Source of the DNA: Nocardioides sp.
GTDB lineage: Bacteria > Actinomycetota > Actinomycetes > Propionibacteriales > Nocardioidaceae
Direction: 5' to 3'
Length of the DNA stretch: 64,000 nt
Assembly (NCBI GenBank): GCA_037045645.1
Contig: JBAOIH010000004.1
Location: 124,001 to 188,000, forward strand
Part shown: positions 1 through 8,187 of the stretch, piece after piece
How the letters are laid out: each line of letters opens with the position of its first letter
Numbering within the stretch: position 1 is the first letter of the stretch
The notes under the pieces: generated by a model
What the model saw: the letters and a program-made list of their open reading frames with translations, nothing else
Databases searched by the model: none
Told to the model about the DNA's origin: nothing
Made by a program: the position numbers and the translations under genes

Positions 1-562
1 CGTCGGTGAGGTTGAGCAGCGGCCGGACTGGCGCCATCATCGGCACCTTCGTGACATCGAACGGCGACCCCACCAGGCTGACTGACGCGATCGGCAGGCT
101 CGGGTCATCGGCTGCGGTGAGCATCGAGAAGATGCCGCCCAGCGACCAGCCGACCACGTGCACGGGTCGTCCGCCCGCATGCGCGGAGGCCGTACGGATG
201 GCGTTCGGCACCACCTCGTCGATCCAGTGCTCCATGCCCAGCGACCGGTTGCGGAAGGCGACCTCGCCATATTCCACGAGGTAGGTCGGACGGCCACCCT
301 GCACCAGGTGTTCGACCAGGGAGCAGCCGCGGCGCAGGTCGAAGCAGAGCGACGGGGCGGCCAGCGGCGTCACCAGCAGGACCGGATCGCCGTGGCTCTC
401 CACCTCCGCGAGCGGGCGGTAGTGGTAGGCCTCCCAGAGGTCGCCGTCCTCGATCAGGGTCCGCGGCATCGGACGCAGATCGGCGAGTCCGCCGTACAGG
501 AGCGTGTGTGCGATGTTGCCGGCGGCAGCGACGACCTGATCGGGCTTGGGGATCAGATCCAT
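1..562 (-). CDS. PhaC-like alpha/beta hydrolase, C-terminus outside the window
   Basis: The reverse strand is open from an ATG at 562 to the window edge, giving at least 187 residues that begin MDLIPKPDQVVAAAGN. A nucleophile-elbow motif GWSLGG (Ser near residue 139) and the preceding segments PVLLVTPLAAPSLCFDLRRG and ERGRPTYLVEYG-like strands resemble the polyhydroxyalkanoate synthase-like alpha/beta hydrolase family of actinobacteria. Family members either polymerise hydroxyacyl-CoA or act as uncharacterised hydrolases, and the catalytic Asp and His would lie beyond the edge. The gene is divergent from the glutamate-synthase-like gene at 642. Assignment to the fold is fairly safe; the substrate is unknown. 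Confidence 0.7.
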   Translation of the reverse strand, partial: MDLIPKPDQVVAAAGNIAHTLLYGGLADLRPMPRTLIEDGDLWEAYHYRPLAEVESHGDPVLLVTPLAAPSLCFDLRRGCSLVEHLVQGGRPTYLVEYGEVAFRNRSLGMEHWIDEVVPNAIRTASAHAGGRPVHVVGWSLGGIFSMLTAADDPSLPIASVSLVGSPFDVTKVPMMAPVRPLLNLTD

Positions 563-641
563 GTCAGCAATCTATCCGGGGTTCGGTGCCACCCCGAGGG
601 GTGGCCTTCCCGTGCCCGCCGAAGCCTGCTAGAGAGTCCTC

Positions 642-2171
642 ATGAAGTGGACCACTGCCGCTGCGAGCGGTGCTGCCGCGCTGGGTGCTATTGCCGTACG
701 GGACCTCACGCAGAAGAAGCATGCGATCAGACGCAACTTCCCCGTGGTGGGCAACCTGCGCTACCTGCTGGAGCGGGTGGGTCCGGAGTTGCGCCAATAC
801 ATCGTGACCAGCAACGACGAGGAGCGACCGTTCAGCCGCGACCAACGCGCGTGGATCTACCAATCGGCCAAGCGGTTGGACAACTACGTCGGCTTCGGCA
901 CCGACAACGACATCGAACACCTCGACGGCTACCCGATCATCAAACATCGCACGTTCATCGGTGAGGGCGTCACGCTCGGTCGGCAACTGCATGGCAGCGT
1001 GCCGATCCCTGCGGCCAAGGTGCTCGGAGGTCCGCGCGGTCGCGCGAAGGCGTTCCGCCCGGAGTCGGTCATCAACGTGTCCGCCATGTCGTTCGGGTCG
1101 ATGTCCTCGGCCGCGATCGAGGCCCTCAACAAGGGCGTCAAACTCGCCGGAGCGATGCACAACACGGGCGAGGGAGGCATGTCCAACCACCACCAGCAGG
1201 GCGGCGGTCTGGTGTATCAGATCGGGACGGCGTACTTCGGCTGCCGTGACGAGCAGGGACGCTTCTCGCTCGACAGGCTGGTGGAGCGCATCGCGGACGC
1301 GCCGGTCAAGGCGATCGAGATCAAGCTCTCCCAGGGCGCCAAACCGGGGCTGGGCGGCATGCTGCCCGGCGCCAAGGTTTCGGCCGAGATCGCGCAGATC
1401 CGCGGCATCCCGGAGGGCAAGGACTGCGCCTCACCGTCGCGGCACACGGCGTTCCACAACACCGACTCCATGCTCGACTTCGTCGAGATGGTGGCCGAGG
1501 GGACCGGATTGCCGGTCGGGATCAAGTCCGCCGTCGGCAACCTCGAGTTCTGGCACCTGCTCGCCGAGGGCATGGCCGATCGTCAGCGGGGCGTGGACTT
1601 CATCACCGTCGACGGCGGCGAGGGTGGCACCGGTGCGGCGCCGCTGGTGTTCTCGGATTCGGTCGCCTTCCCGTTCCGGATCGGCTTCTCCAAGGTGCAC
1701 CGGATCTTCACCGACGCCGGACTGGCCGACGACGTGGTCTTCATCGGCTCGGGCAAGTTGGGGGTCCCGGAGAACGCTGTGGTCGCGTTCGCCTTGGGAG
1801 TCGACATGATCAACGTCGCGCGTGAGGCGATGATGGCGATCGGGTGCATCCAGGCGCAGAAGTGCCACACCGACCATTGCCCGACCGGTGTTGCCACCCA
1901 GAATGACTGGCTCGTGCGCGGTCTCGATCCGGACCTGAAGTCCGTACGCCTGGCGAACTACATCACCTCCTTGCGCCGTGACCTGCTGAAGGTGTCCGAG
2001 GCCGTCGGTGTACGCCACCCCGGGCTGATCACGCCCAACGACGTCGAGATCGTGGTGGCCCAGCAGTCGACCAAGAAACTGCACGAGGTCTATGGCTACG
2101 ACCGGCGTTGCGGCGTGCTGGGTGTCGAACTGGCCCGGGAGATCGACCACCTGATGGAGCAACTCGACTAG
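642..2171 (+). CDS. FMN-binding glutamate synthase family protein
   Basis: This 509-aa protein matches the stand-alone FMN-binding domain of ferredoxin-type glutamate synthase (GltB central and FMN domains) without the glutaminase domain. A short hydrophobic N-terminus (residues 3-20) is followed by the TIM-barrel region; INVSAMSFGSMSSAAIEALN and the Gly-rich VDGGEGGTGAAP segment are typical FMN-binding parts. Cys402, Cys408 and Cys413 (CIQAQKCHTDHC) fit the [3Fe-4S] cluster ligands. Without an amidotransferase domain the protein may use ammonia or another amine donor, and its physiological reaction is unsettled. It converges on otsA with only 16 bases between stop codons. Confidence 0.88.
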   Translation: MKWTTAAASGAAALGAIAVRDLTQKKHAIRRNFPVVGNLRYLLERVGPELRQYIVTSNDEERPFSRDQRAWIYQSAKRLDNYVGFGTDNDIEHLDGYPIIKHRTFIGEGVTLGRQLHGSVPIPAAKVLGGPRGRAKAFRPESVINVSAMSFGSMSSAAIEALNKGVKLAGAMHNTGEGGMSNHHQQGGGLVYQIGTAYFGCRDEQGRFSLDRLVERIADAPVKAIEIKLSQGAKPGLGGMLPGAKVSAEIAQIRGIPEGKDCASPSRHTAFHNTDSMLDFVEMVAEGTGLPVGIKSAVGNLEFWHLLAEGMADRQRGVDFITVDGGEGGTGAAPLVFSDSVAFPFRIGFSKVHRIFTDAGLADDVVFIGSGKLGVPENAVVAFALGVDMINVAREAMMAIGCIQAQKCHTDHCPTGVATQNDWLVRGLDPDLKSVRLANYITSLRRDLLKVSEAVGVRHPGLITPNDVEIVVAQQSTKKLHEVYGYDRRCGVLGVELAREIDHLMEQLD

Positions 2172-2187
2172 CAGCCCACCGGTTCGC

Positions 2188-3594
2188 TCAGTCGCCGGAA
2201 AGCGCGCCGAGGAAGTTGTCGGCCCAGGCGGCCACGTCGTGTTCTCTCACCTGACGGCGCATCGCACGCATCCGTTTGGTCTTCTCTCGCGGCTCGGCGC
2301 TCGCCGCCGTCATCAGAGTCGTCTTCATGCCGTTGAGGTCGTACGGATTGACGGTCCAGGCCTGCCGCAACTCGGTGGCGGCACCGGCGAACTCCGAGAG
2401 CACCAACGCCCCGTCGTCGTCATAGCGACAGGCGACGTACTCCTTGGCCACCAGGTTCATGCCGTCACGGTAGGGCGTCACCACCATCACGTCGGCGGCG
2501 CGATAGAGCGCGGCCATCTCGTCGCGACCGTAGGAAGAGTGGAGGTAGGAGATCACCGGCTGACCGATCCTGCCCAGGTCACCGTTGAGACGTCCCACCA
2601 GACGGTCGATCTCGTCACGCAGGCGGCGGTATTGCTCGACCCGCTCACGAGACGGCGTCGCCACCTGGACGAAGACCGCTTCGCCGACGTGCAGGTCGCC
2701 CGAGGCGACCAGCTCTCCGAAGGCGCGCAGCCGAGCGAAGATGCCCTTGGTGTAGTCGAGTCGGTCGATGCCCAAGAAGATCGTCTTCGGGTTGCCCAGA
2801 GCGTCGCGAATCTCGGCAGCGCGGTCGCTGACCTTCTGCGAGCGGGCCAGGCTCTCGAAACCGCGCGCATCGATCGAGATCGGGAACGCGCTGACCCGCA
2901 CGTCGCGCCCGTCGGGCATGTGGACGACGTCGCGGGCGGTCTTGTGGCCGACGCGCTGCTTGACCAGGCGTACGAAATTCGCCGCACCGCCGGGGAGTTG
3001 GAAGCCGATCAGATCGGCGCCGAGCATCCCTTCGAGGATCCGGCGACGCCAGGGGAGTTGGACGAACAGTTCGCTGGGCGGGAAGGGGATGTGCAGATAG
3101 AAGCCGATCCGCAGATCGGGTCGCAGGTCGCGCAACATCTGCGGCACCAACGAGAGCTGGTAGTCCTGCACCCAGACCCGGGCGCCCTCGGCGGCCGTCT
3201 GGGCTGCTGCCTCGGCGAAGCGCCGGTTGACGCGTACGTAACTGTCCCACCACTCGCGGTGGAACTCCGGCTTGGCGACGAGGTCGTGATAGAGCGGCCA
3301 CAAGGTGGCGTTGGAGAAGCCCTCGTAGAACTCCTCGACCTCGTCCTCGGCCAACGTGATCGGGATCAGGGACAGGCCGTCCTCCTCGAACGGGTCCAGA
3401 TCCTGCTCGGTGCCACCGGGCCAGCCGATCCAGGCCCCGTCGTTGGCGCGCAGGACCGGCTCCAGGGCGGTGACCAGGCCTCCGGGGGAGCGTCGCCACC
3501 CGGGGTTGCCGTCGCTGTCGGTGATCCGGTCCACGGGCAGCCGATTCGCCACGATCACGAGGTCGGCCTGGTCGGTCGTACGTCTCGGGCTCAC
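2188..3594 (-). CDS. otsA: Trehalose-6-phosphate synthase
   Basis: OtsA (468 aa) makes trehalose-6-phosphate from UDP- or GDP-glucose and glucose-6-phosphate in the cytoplasm; OtsB encoded at 5651 would complete the pathway. The N-terminus LVIVANRLPV and the GT20 landmarks WVQDYQLSLVPQMLR, IGFYLHIPFPPSE, FLGIDRLDYTKGI and TPYRDGMNLVAKEYVA are all present, and the length is normal. The reading frame stays open far upstream, but that part overlaps the neighbouring oxidoreductase and is compositionally out of frame, so the GTG at 3594 is chosen as start. It leaves 35 bases to the upstream gene, so the two may be co-transcribed. Confidence 0.93.
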   Translation of the reverse strand: MSPRRTTDQADLVIVANRLPVDRITDSDGNPGWRRSPGGLVTALEPVLRANDGAWIGWPGGTEQDLDPFEEDGLSLIPITLAEDEVEEFYEGFSNATLWPLYHDLVAKPEFHREWWDSYVRVNRRFAEAAAQTAAEGARVWVQDYQLSLVPQMLRDLRPDLRIGFYLHIPFPPSELFVQLPWRRRILEGMLGADLIGFQLPGGAANFVRLVKQRVGHKTARDVVHMPDGRDVRVSAFPISIDARGFESLARSQKVSDRAAEIRDALGNPKTIFLGIDRLDYTKGIFARLRAFGELVASGDLHVGEAVFVQVATPSRERVEQYRRLRDEIDRLVGRLNGDLGRIGQPVISYLHSSYGRDEMAALYRAADVMVVTPYRDGMNLVAKEYVACRYDDDGALVLSEFAGAATELRQAWTVNPYDLNGMKTTLMTAASAEPREKTKRMRAMRRQVREHDVAAWADNFLGALSGD

Positions 3595-3629
3595 CCGCCC
3601 AGAGTAGACATCGGGTCCGCGTACTGTGC

Positions 3630-4625
3630 TCACCCTCCGGTGACGCGGACGCCGACCTGCGCGCGTAGATCGTCGAGGACTCCCATCAGGTGCAGGCTCT
3701 GTTCGTGTGGCACGAGCGGACTCTCCAACAGCCCCTCGGCCAGGCAGCGCTGCACCTCGACCGCCTCGTTGCCCAGCCCCCGGCCGAGCACCGGTGTGGG
3801 CGGATCGATGCGGTGAGGTACGCCGTCGCGGTCGGTGAACACGGCGTACGCCGGGTGGTGGGCGTTCGCTGGAATGTCGATCAGGCCCTCGGTCGTGGCG
3901 ATGGTGGCCGAGCGCGGTGACTGCGAGGTCGTACTCGCGGTGAGTGCACTGAGACCACCGCCAACGTGGCGTCCGGCGATCGCGATGTCGAGGTCGTACC
4001 CGCTGTCGGTCACGTCGGCCACCGCGGTCCACCGTTCGCCCGCACCCAGCATCAGGTGCGCGAACGTGACCGGGTAGATGCCCATGTCCAGCAGGGCGCT
4101 GGCCCCCAGCGCCGGATCGAAGAGTCGCTCGTGCTCTCGACGGTCGGCGATGAAGCCGAGGTCGGCGTGCACCTGCCGCGGGGTGCCCCACCGGCCGTCG
4201 CGTAGACCGGCTTGCAGTTCGCGGATCAGTGGATGGCAGGCCATCCACATCGCCTCCATCAAGAAGACGCCGCGCTCACGAGCCAGGTCGACCAGTTCCT
4301 GCGCGCCCGCTCGGGTGAGGGTGATCGGCTTCTCGACCAGGACGGGCTTGCCGGCCTCGAGCGCCGACCTGGCCTGCTCCAGATGAAGGGGGTGTGGCGA
4401 GGCGACATAGACGACATCCACCTCCGAGTCGGCGACGAGGGCGTCGTACGACGCGTGGGCGCGACCCCCGAACTCAGACGCGAACGCCGCCGCGCGGCTC
4501 GGGTCACGAGAGGCGACCGCGCCCACCTCGGCGCCCGGCACGTGGCGCAGATCGGCGGCGAAGGCTCGGGCGATTTGGCCAGGAGCGAGGATTCCCCAGC
4601 GAACGGTTTCGATCACCCGGGCCAT
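3630..4625 (-). CDS. Gfo/Idh/MocA family NAD(P)-dependent oxidoreductase
   Basis: This 331-aa protein has an N-terminal Rossmann fold beginning VRWGILAPGQIARAF and the family's EKP signature (PVLVEKPITLTRAG), in which Lys normally contacts nicotinamide and substrate. The C-terminal alpha/beta domain follows. Such enzymes oxidise or reduce sugars, inositols or related polyols; the trehalose neighbours suggest a sugar substrate, but that is only inference. The frame also offers an upstream start at 4691; ATG 4625 is preferred because homologous N-termini normally begin only a few residues before the Rossmann strand. It is divergent from the DUF3263 gene at 4760. Confidence 0.85.
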   Translation of the reverse strand: MARVIETVRWGILAPGQIARAFAADLRHVPGAEVGAVASRDPSRAAAFASEFGGRAHASYDALVADSEVDVVYVASPHPLHLEQARSALEAGKPVLVEKPITLTRAGAQELVDLARERGVFLMEAMWMACHPLIRELQAGLRDGRWGTPRQVHADLGFIADRREHERLFDPALGASALLDMGIYPVTFAHLMLGAGERWTAVADVTDSGYDLDIAIAGRHVGGGLSALTASTTSQSPRSATIATTEGLIDIPANAHHPAYAVFTDRDGVPHRIDPPTPVLGRGLGNEAVEVQRCLAEGLLESPLVPHEQSLHLMGVLDDLRAQVGVRVTGG

Positions 4626-4759
4626 GGTGCCGTACGCCGCGCCGTCATTCCTCGGCGTGTCGCGCACGACGCGCGGGGCAGCGAATGACATGCGTGTGAT
4701 TCCTGGCCTAAAGTGGGAGCACTTCCCTCCACCTGATCTCGTCCCATGGGAGCCACTCC

Positions 4760-5053
4760 ATGACCGCCGCTAATGCGCACACCACTGCCTCCGCGGAGCA
4801 GCCGACGCTCAGCGAGCGTGACCTGGACATCTTGGAGTTGGAGCGGCATTGGTGGAAGTACGCCGGCGCGAAGGAGCAGGCGATTCGCGAGAAGTTCGAC
4901 ATGTCGCCCACGCGCTATTACCAGGTGCTCAACGCCCTGATCGACAAGTCGGAGGCCCTGGCCGCCGACCCGTTGCTCGTACGCCGACTGCGTCGCCTGC
5001 GGGCCACACGTCAGCGTCAGCGCTCGGCTCGTCGGCTCGGGTTCGAGGTCTGA
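4760..5053 (+). CDS. DUF3263 domain-containing protein
   Basis: This 97-aa protein is a small, actinobacteria-restricted DUF3263 protein. After a low-complexity N-terminus it shows the conserved core LSERDLDILELERHWWKYAG followed by a helix-turn-helix-like stretch (FDMSPTRYYQVLNALIDK) and a basic tail (RRLRRLRATRQRQRSARR), which suggests nucleic-acid binding, although no function is established. The stop overlaps the ATG of the next gene (TGATG at 5051-5055), so translation of the pair is probably coupled. This DUF3263-LytR_C order is common in actinomycetes. Confidence 0.88.
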   Translation: MTAANAHTTASAEQPTLSERDLDILELERHWWKYAGAKEQAIREKFDMSPTRYYQVLNALIDKSEALAADPLLVRRLRRLRATRQRQRSARRLGFEV

Positions 5054-5556
5054 TGTTCGTACGCAATCAGGTGCGCAACGAGCGGGGGGTCGCGTATCCG
5101 TCGCCCGTGGTGATGCTGTCGATCATCGCGATCTTCATGGCCGGCCTGGCCTACGTCGCCACCCGCGGGGCCGAGCCCACCGAGCGCGAGATCACGCCGG
5201 CCGCAGCCTCGACCGCGTCGTCGTCCCCGACTGCCTCGGCGACCAAGTCGGTCAAGCCGAAGCCGAAGAAGCCGGCCCTTGAGCGCGGCAAGATCTTCGT
5301 CGAGGTTTACAACAACACCGGGATCACCGGCCTGGCCGGTCGGGTCAGCACCAAGGCCTCCGACGCCGGCTGGCAGGTGGTCGGCTCCGACAACTGGGTG
5401 GGCACCATTCCCGCCAACACCGTCTACTTTCCGCCCAATCTGCGCCGGGCGGGTCGGCAATTGGCGCTCGACCTCGGCATCGCCCGGGTGCAGCCCGCGG
5501 TGGCCCCGATGAAGTTTGATCGGCTTACGGTGATTTTGGCCGCGGATCTGGGCTGA
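5053..5556 (+). CDS. LytR C-terminal domain membrane protein
   Basis: The protein has 167 residues: a short cytoplasmic N-terminus, one membrane segment around residues 14-34 (PSPVVMLSIIAIFMAGLAYV), a Ser/Thr/Ala/Lys-rich linker, and a LytR_C (VanY-like) domain starting near residue 80 (IFVEVYNNTGITGLAGRVS). This extracytoplasmic domain is found alone or attached to LytR-CpsA-Psr phosphotransferases and probably acts at the cell wall, though its precise role is unknown. It overlaps the DUF3263 gene by one base, and a strong hairpin follows at 5569. Confidence 0.85.
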   Translation: MFVRNQVRNERGVAYPSPVVMLSIIAIFMAGLAYVATRGAEPTEREITPAAASTASSSPTASATKSVKPKPKKPALERGKIFVEVYNNTGITGLAGRVSTKASDAGWQVVGSDNWVGTIPANTVYFPPNLRRAGRQLALDLGIARVQPAVAPMKFDRLTVILAADLG

Positions 5557-5568
5557 TCGGCCGTGGTC

Positions 5569-5588
5569 GAGCGGACCCTGGTCCGCTC
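5569..5588 (+). terminator. Hairpin terminator after the LytR_C gene
   Basis: A perfect 9-bp inverted repeat, GAGCGGACC/GGTCCGCTC with a 2-base loop, starts 13 bases after the stop codon. There is no T tract, as is usual in high-GC actinobacteria. It probably separates this operon from otsB. Confidence 0.55.
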
Positions 5589-5650
5589 AACCCCTGGAGA
5601 ACCGGGGGCTTAGCGGACACAACGCGTGTCCAGCATGCTTGGCTGGTGGC

Positions 5651-6475
5651 GTGGAGTTCACGACGACTGATGCTCGCGAACGCTTCGACTCGGTTCGTGA
5701 GCACCTGGGTGGGGCGGTGATCGGGCTCGACTTCGACGGGGTGCTGGCGCCTATCGTCGAGGACCCGGCCCGTGCGCGGATTCACCCGCGCGCGCATCAG
5801 GTCCTGGTGCCCCTGGCTCGACGGGTGCGTGCCGTCGCCGTGATCACCGGGCGCCCCGCGCGCCAGGCGATCAGTCTGGGTGGTCTCGACGACCTGGGCA
5901 CTGAATTCGAGCGGATCGGTCGCGAACTGCAGGTCTTCGGGCAGTACGGCAACGAGCACTGGTCTTCTTCCGACTCCAGGATCGTCTCGCCGCGACCGCC
6001 GTACGGTCTCTCGACGCTGATCGCGAATCTGCCGCGACTGCTCCGTCAGGCTGACGCGGCCGACGCGACGATCGAGGAGAAGGGGTTGGCGGTCGCGATC
6101 CACACCCGCCGCCTGCCCGACCCCAAGGACGCGTTCGAGCGGTTGTTCCCGCTGTTGTCGGCGGCGGCGCTGGACGCCGGTCTCGACGTGGAACCCGGGA
6201 AGTTCGTGATCGAGATCCGCTCGGGCGACATGGACAAAGGCAAGGTGGTCGACCGGTTGGTCGCCGAACTCGACCCGACCGCGTTCGTCTTCGCAGGCGA
6301 CGACCTCGGCGACCTCCCTGCGTACGCATCCCTCGAGCGCCTGGCTCAAGACGGCCTGCCGACACTGCGGGTCTGTTCGGTGTCAGCTGACCACACCGAA
6401 CTCCAGGCGTACGCCGACCTGGTCGTCCCTGGCCCCGACGGTGTGCTGGATTTCCTGAACGACCTTTCGAGGTAG
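5651..6475 (+). CDS. otsB: Trehalose-6-phosphate phosphatase
   Basis: OtsB (274 aa) dephosphorylates trehalose-6-phosphate to trehalose. It is a HAD-superfamily enzyme: motif I is GLDFDGVLAPIV with the nucleophile and acid/base aspartates, the Thr motif is VAVITGRPARQA, and the late acidic motif is FVFAGDDLGDLPA. The length is normal. GTG 5651 is used as start; an in-frame TTG at 5639 is possible, and neither has a clear ribosome binding site. Unusually, the TAG stop codon (6473-6475) is the first triplet of a 59-bp palindromic element, so the original C-terminus may have been changed by its insertion. Confidence 0.9.
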   Translation: MEFTTTDARERFDSVREHLGGAVIGLDFDGVLAPIVEDPARARIHPRAHQVLVPLARRVRAVAVITGRPARQAISLGGLDDLGTEFERIGRELQVFGQYGNEHWSSSDSRIVSPRPPYGLSTLIANLPRLLRQADAADATIEEKGLAVAIHTRRLPDPKDAFERLFPLLSAAALDAGLDVEPGKFVIEIRSGDMDKGKVVDRLVAELDPTAFVFAGDDLGDLPAYASLERLAQDGLPTLRVCSVSADHTELQAYADLVVPGPDGVLDFLNDLSR

Positions 6476-6531
6476 TCCAGTGCGAAATGGTTGTCCGCGG
6501 GGCGGAATCCCGACCATTTCGCACTGAACTA
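6473..6531. repeat. 59-bp palindromic element, copy 1
   Basis: Two 19-base arms (6473-6491 TAGTCCAGTGCGAAATGGT and 6513-6531) are inverse complements with one mismatch and enclose a 21-base loop containing GGGGCGGAAT. The same element with the same arm and loop lengths occurs at 30509-30567 inside the photolyase gene. This copy supplies the otsB stop codon and could act as a transcription terminator. Confidence 0.85.
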
Positions 6532-6605
6532 CGCATCTCAAAGTATGGATGCATATCCCAAGGAATGAGATCACGATTAGGAGCCACCCGGCTCGCGTCC
6601 CTAGA

Positions 6606-6743
6606 GTTCTGACCAGCTCATCCAGAGGGACTGAGGGAACGGCCCGACGAAGTCCCGGCAACCGCCGCGAGCCTCCCGCACCACGGTGCGGTCGCGGAAA
6701 CGGTGCCAAATCCGACCCGGTGAGAGTCGCCGGGGCAGATGAG
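6606..6743 (+). promoter_or_regulatory. SAM riboswitch (S-box class) controlling thrC
   Basis: The leader of thrC carries the S-box core. CTCATC (6617-6622) opens the closing helix, CAGAGGGACTGAGGGAACGG follows, then GAAGTCCCGGCAACC, a stable P3 stem (CGCACCACGGTGCG), GGTGCCAAATCC, and GATGAG (6738-6743) closes P1. S-adenosylmethionine binding would stabilise P1. The ribosome binding site AAGGAGG starts right at the 3' edge of P1, 7-13 bases before the ATG, and no intrinsic terminator lies between, so control of translation initiation is likely. I cannot separate SAM-I from the related SAM-IV architecture by eye. Confidence 0.85.
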
Positions 6744-6756
6744 AAGGAGGACTTCC

Positions 6757-8043
6757 ATGAGCGCCGCCACCATCGAGCGAGAAGACTGTCGGACGACGTC
6801 TGGTCTGCGCGAGGGAGCCTTCGGCAACGCCCGTACGCTGGCCTGTCGCGAATGCGGCACCGAGGTCGCCCTCGGTCCGTTCTATGCCTGTCCGGAGTGT
6901 TTCGGTCCACTTGAGGTGGCGTACGACTTCCCGGCCATCACCCGCGCGGAGATCGAAGCCGGCCCCCGCAACATCTGGCGCTACAAGGCGCTGCTGCCGG
7001 TGCCCACCGATATCGAGTCCAGCCCCAACACCGAGCCGGGCTTCACCCGGCTGCTCCTGGCCGACAACCTGGCCACGGAACTCGGCCTGACCAAGCTCTG
7101 GGTCAAGGACGACTCCACCAACCCGACCCACTCCTTCAAGGACCGCGTCGTCGCCTGTGCCCTGAGTGCGGCTCGCGAGCTCGACGCCAAGGTCTTCGCC
7201 TGCCCGAGCACCGGCAACCTGGCCAACGCCGTCGCTGCGGCTGGTGCGCGCGCCGGGATTCGTACGGTCGTCTTCATCCCCAGCAACCTCGAACACGCCA
7301 AGCAGGTCAACAGCGCGGTCTACACCGAGCAGTTGGTGGCGGTCGACGGCAACTACGACGACGTCAACAAACTCGCCTCGGAGATCGCGGGTGAGGAGGA
7401 GGGCTGGGCGTTCGTCAACGTCAACGTGCGCCCCTTCTACGCCGAGGGCTCCAAGACGCTGGGCTATGAGATCGCCGAACAACTCGGGTGGCGGCTGCCC
7501 GACCAGATCGTCATTCCGGTCGCCTCCGGCTCCCAGTTGACCAAGGTGGACAAGGCGTTCCAGGAACTGATCACGCTCGGTCTGGTCGAGGACAAGCCCT
7601 ACAAGATCTTCGGCGCGCAGGCGACCGGCTGCTCGCCGGTGAGCACCGCCTTCAAGGCCGACACCGACGCGATCCGGCCGGTCAAGCCCGACACGATTGC
7701 CAAGTCGCTGGCCATCGGCAACCCGGCCGACGGCATCTACGTGCTCGACATCTGCCGGCGTACGGGCGGGGCCGTCGAGGACATCACCGACGACGAGGTC
7801 CGCGACGGGATCATCCTGCTCGCGCGTACGGAAGGCATCTTCACCGAGACGGCGGGCGGCACCACGGTCGGCGTCCTCAAGAAGCTCGTCGAGACCGGCA
7901 AGCTCGACCCCGACGCCGAGACGGTCGTGATCAACACCGGGATGGGCCTGAAGACCCTCGATGCGGTCGCCGACCGCGTCGGACCGGCCGCGACCATCGC
8001 CCCGACGTACGCCGCCTTCGCCGCCACCGACCTCGGCAGTTGA
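6757..8043 (+). CDS. thrC: Threonine synthase (PLP-dependent), riboswitch-controlled
   Basis: The 428-aa enzyme is expected to convert O-phosphohomoserine to threonine using pyridoxal phosphate. Cys30, Cys33, Cys45 and Cys48 form an N-terminal zinc-ribbon-like motif. Lys128 in THSFKDR is the predicted PLP Schiff-base lysine; STGNLANAVAAAGARAG binds the cofactor phosphate. ATG 6757 is preferred because it directly follows AAGGAGG at the end of the SAM riboswitch. The next gene encodes a CysO-like sulfur carrier. That pairing plus SAM control makes a role in sulfur amino acid metabolism, instead of or beside threonine synthesis, worth considering. Confidence 0.9.
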   Translation: MSAATIEREDCRTTSGLREGAFGNARTLACRECGTEVALGPFYACPECFGPLEVAYDFPAITRAEIEAGPRNIWRYKALLPVPTDIESSPNTEPGFTRLLLADNLATELGLTKLWVKDDSTNPTHSFKDRVVACALSAARELDAKVFACPSTGNLANAVAAAGARAGIRTVVFIPSNLEHAKQVNSAVYTEQLVAVDGNYDDVNKLASEIAGEEEGWAFVNVNVRPFYAEGSKTLGYEIAEQLGWRLPDQIVIPVASGSQLTKVDKAFQELITLGLVEDKPYKIFGAQATGCSPVSTAFKADTDAIRPVKPDTIAKSLAIGNPADGIYVLDICRRTGGAVEDITDDEVRDGIILLARTEGIFTETAGGTTVGVLKKLVETGKLDPDAETVVINTGMGLKTLDAVADRVGPAATIAPTYAAFAATDLGS

Positions 8044-8066
8044 CTTCCGCGGTGGGGCCTGGGTGG

Positions 8067-8150
8067 TTTCGAGACGCTCACTGCGTTCGCTCCTCAACCA
8101 TCGAATACCGACCGGTGGTTTCGAGACGCTCACTGCGTTCGCTCCACCGA
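8067..8150. repeat. Interspersed GGTTTCGAGACGC...CTCAACC palindromic repeats (two copies)
   Basis: One full copy near 8069-8102 and one shortened copy near 8115-8149 of a repeat family with ends GGTTTCGAGACGCTC and GCTCCTCAACCA lie between thrC and the cysO-like gene. The family recurs at 21.7, 31.0-31.4, 38.7, 40.5, 41.2, 50.1-50.3 and 59.96 kb in either orientation. The arms can form an imperfect hairpin. Confidence 0.8.
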
Positions 8151-8187
8151 ATACCGACCACGTCCTCAGCCGTCGAAAGGAACCCCG

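Noticed and set aside
2239..3816. A forward frame opposite otsA
   Set aside because: Fully covered by a well-supported otsA on the other strand.
3595..4248. N-terminal extension of OtsA
   Set aside because: The in-frame extension overlaps the oxidoreductase gene and reads as Arg/Pro-rich noise; GTG 3594 gives a normal OtsA N-terminus.
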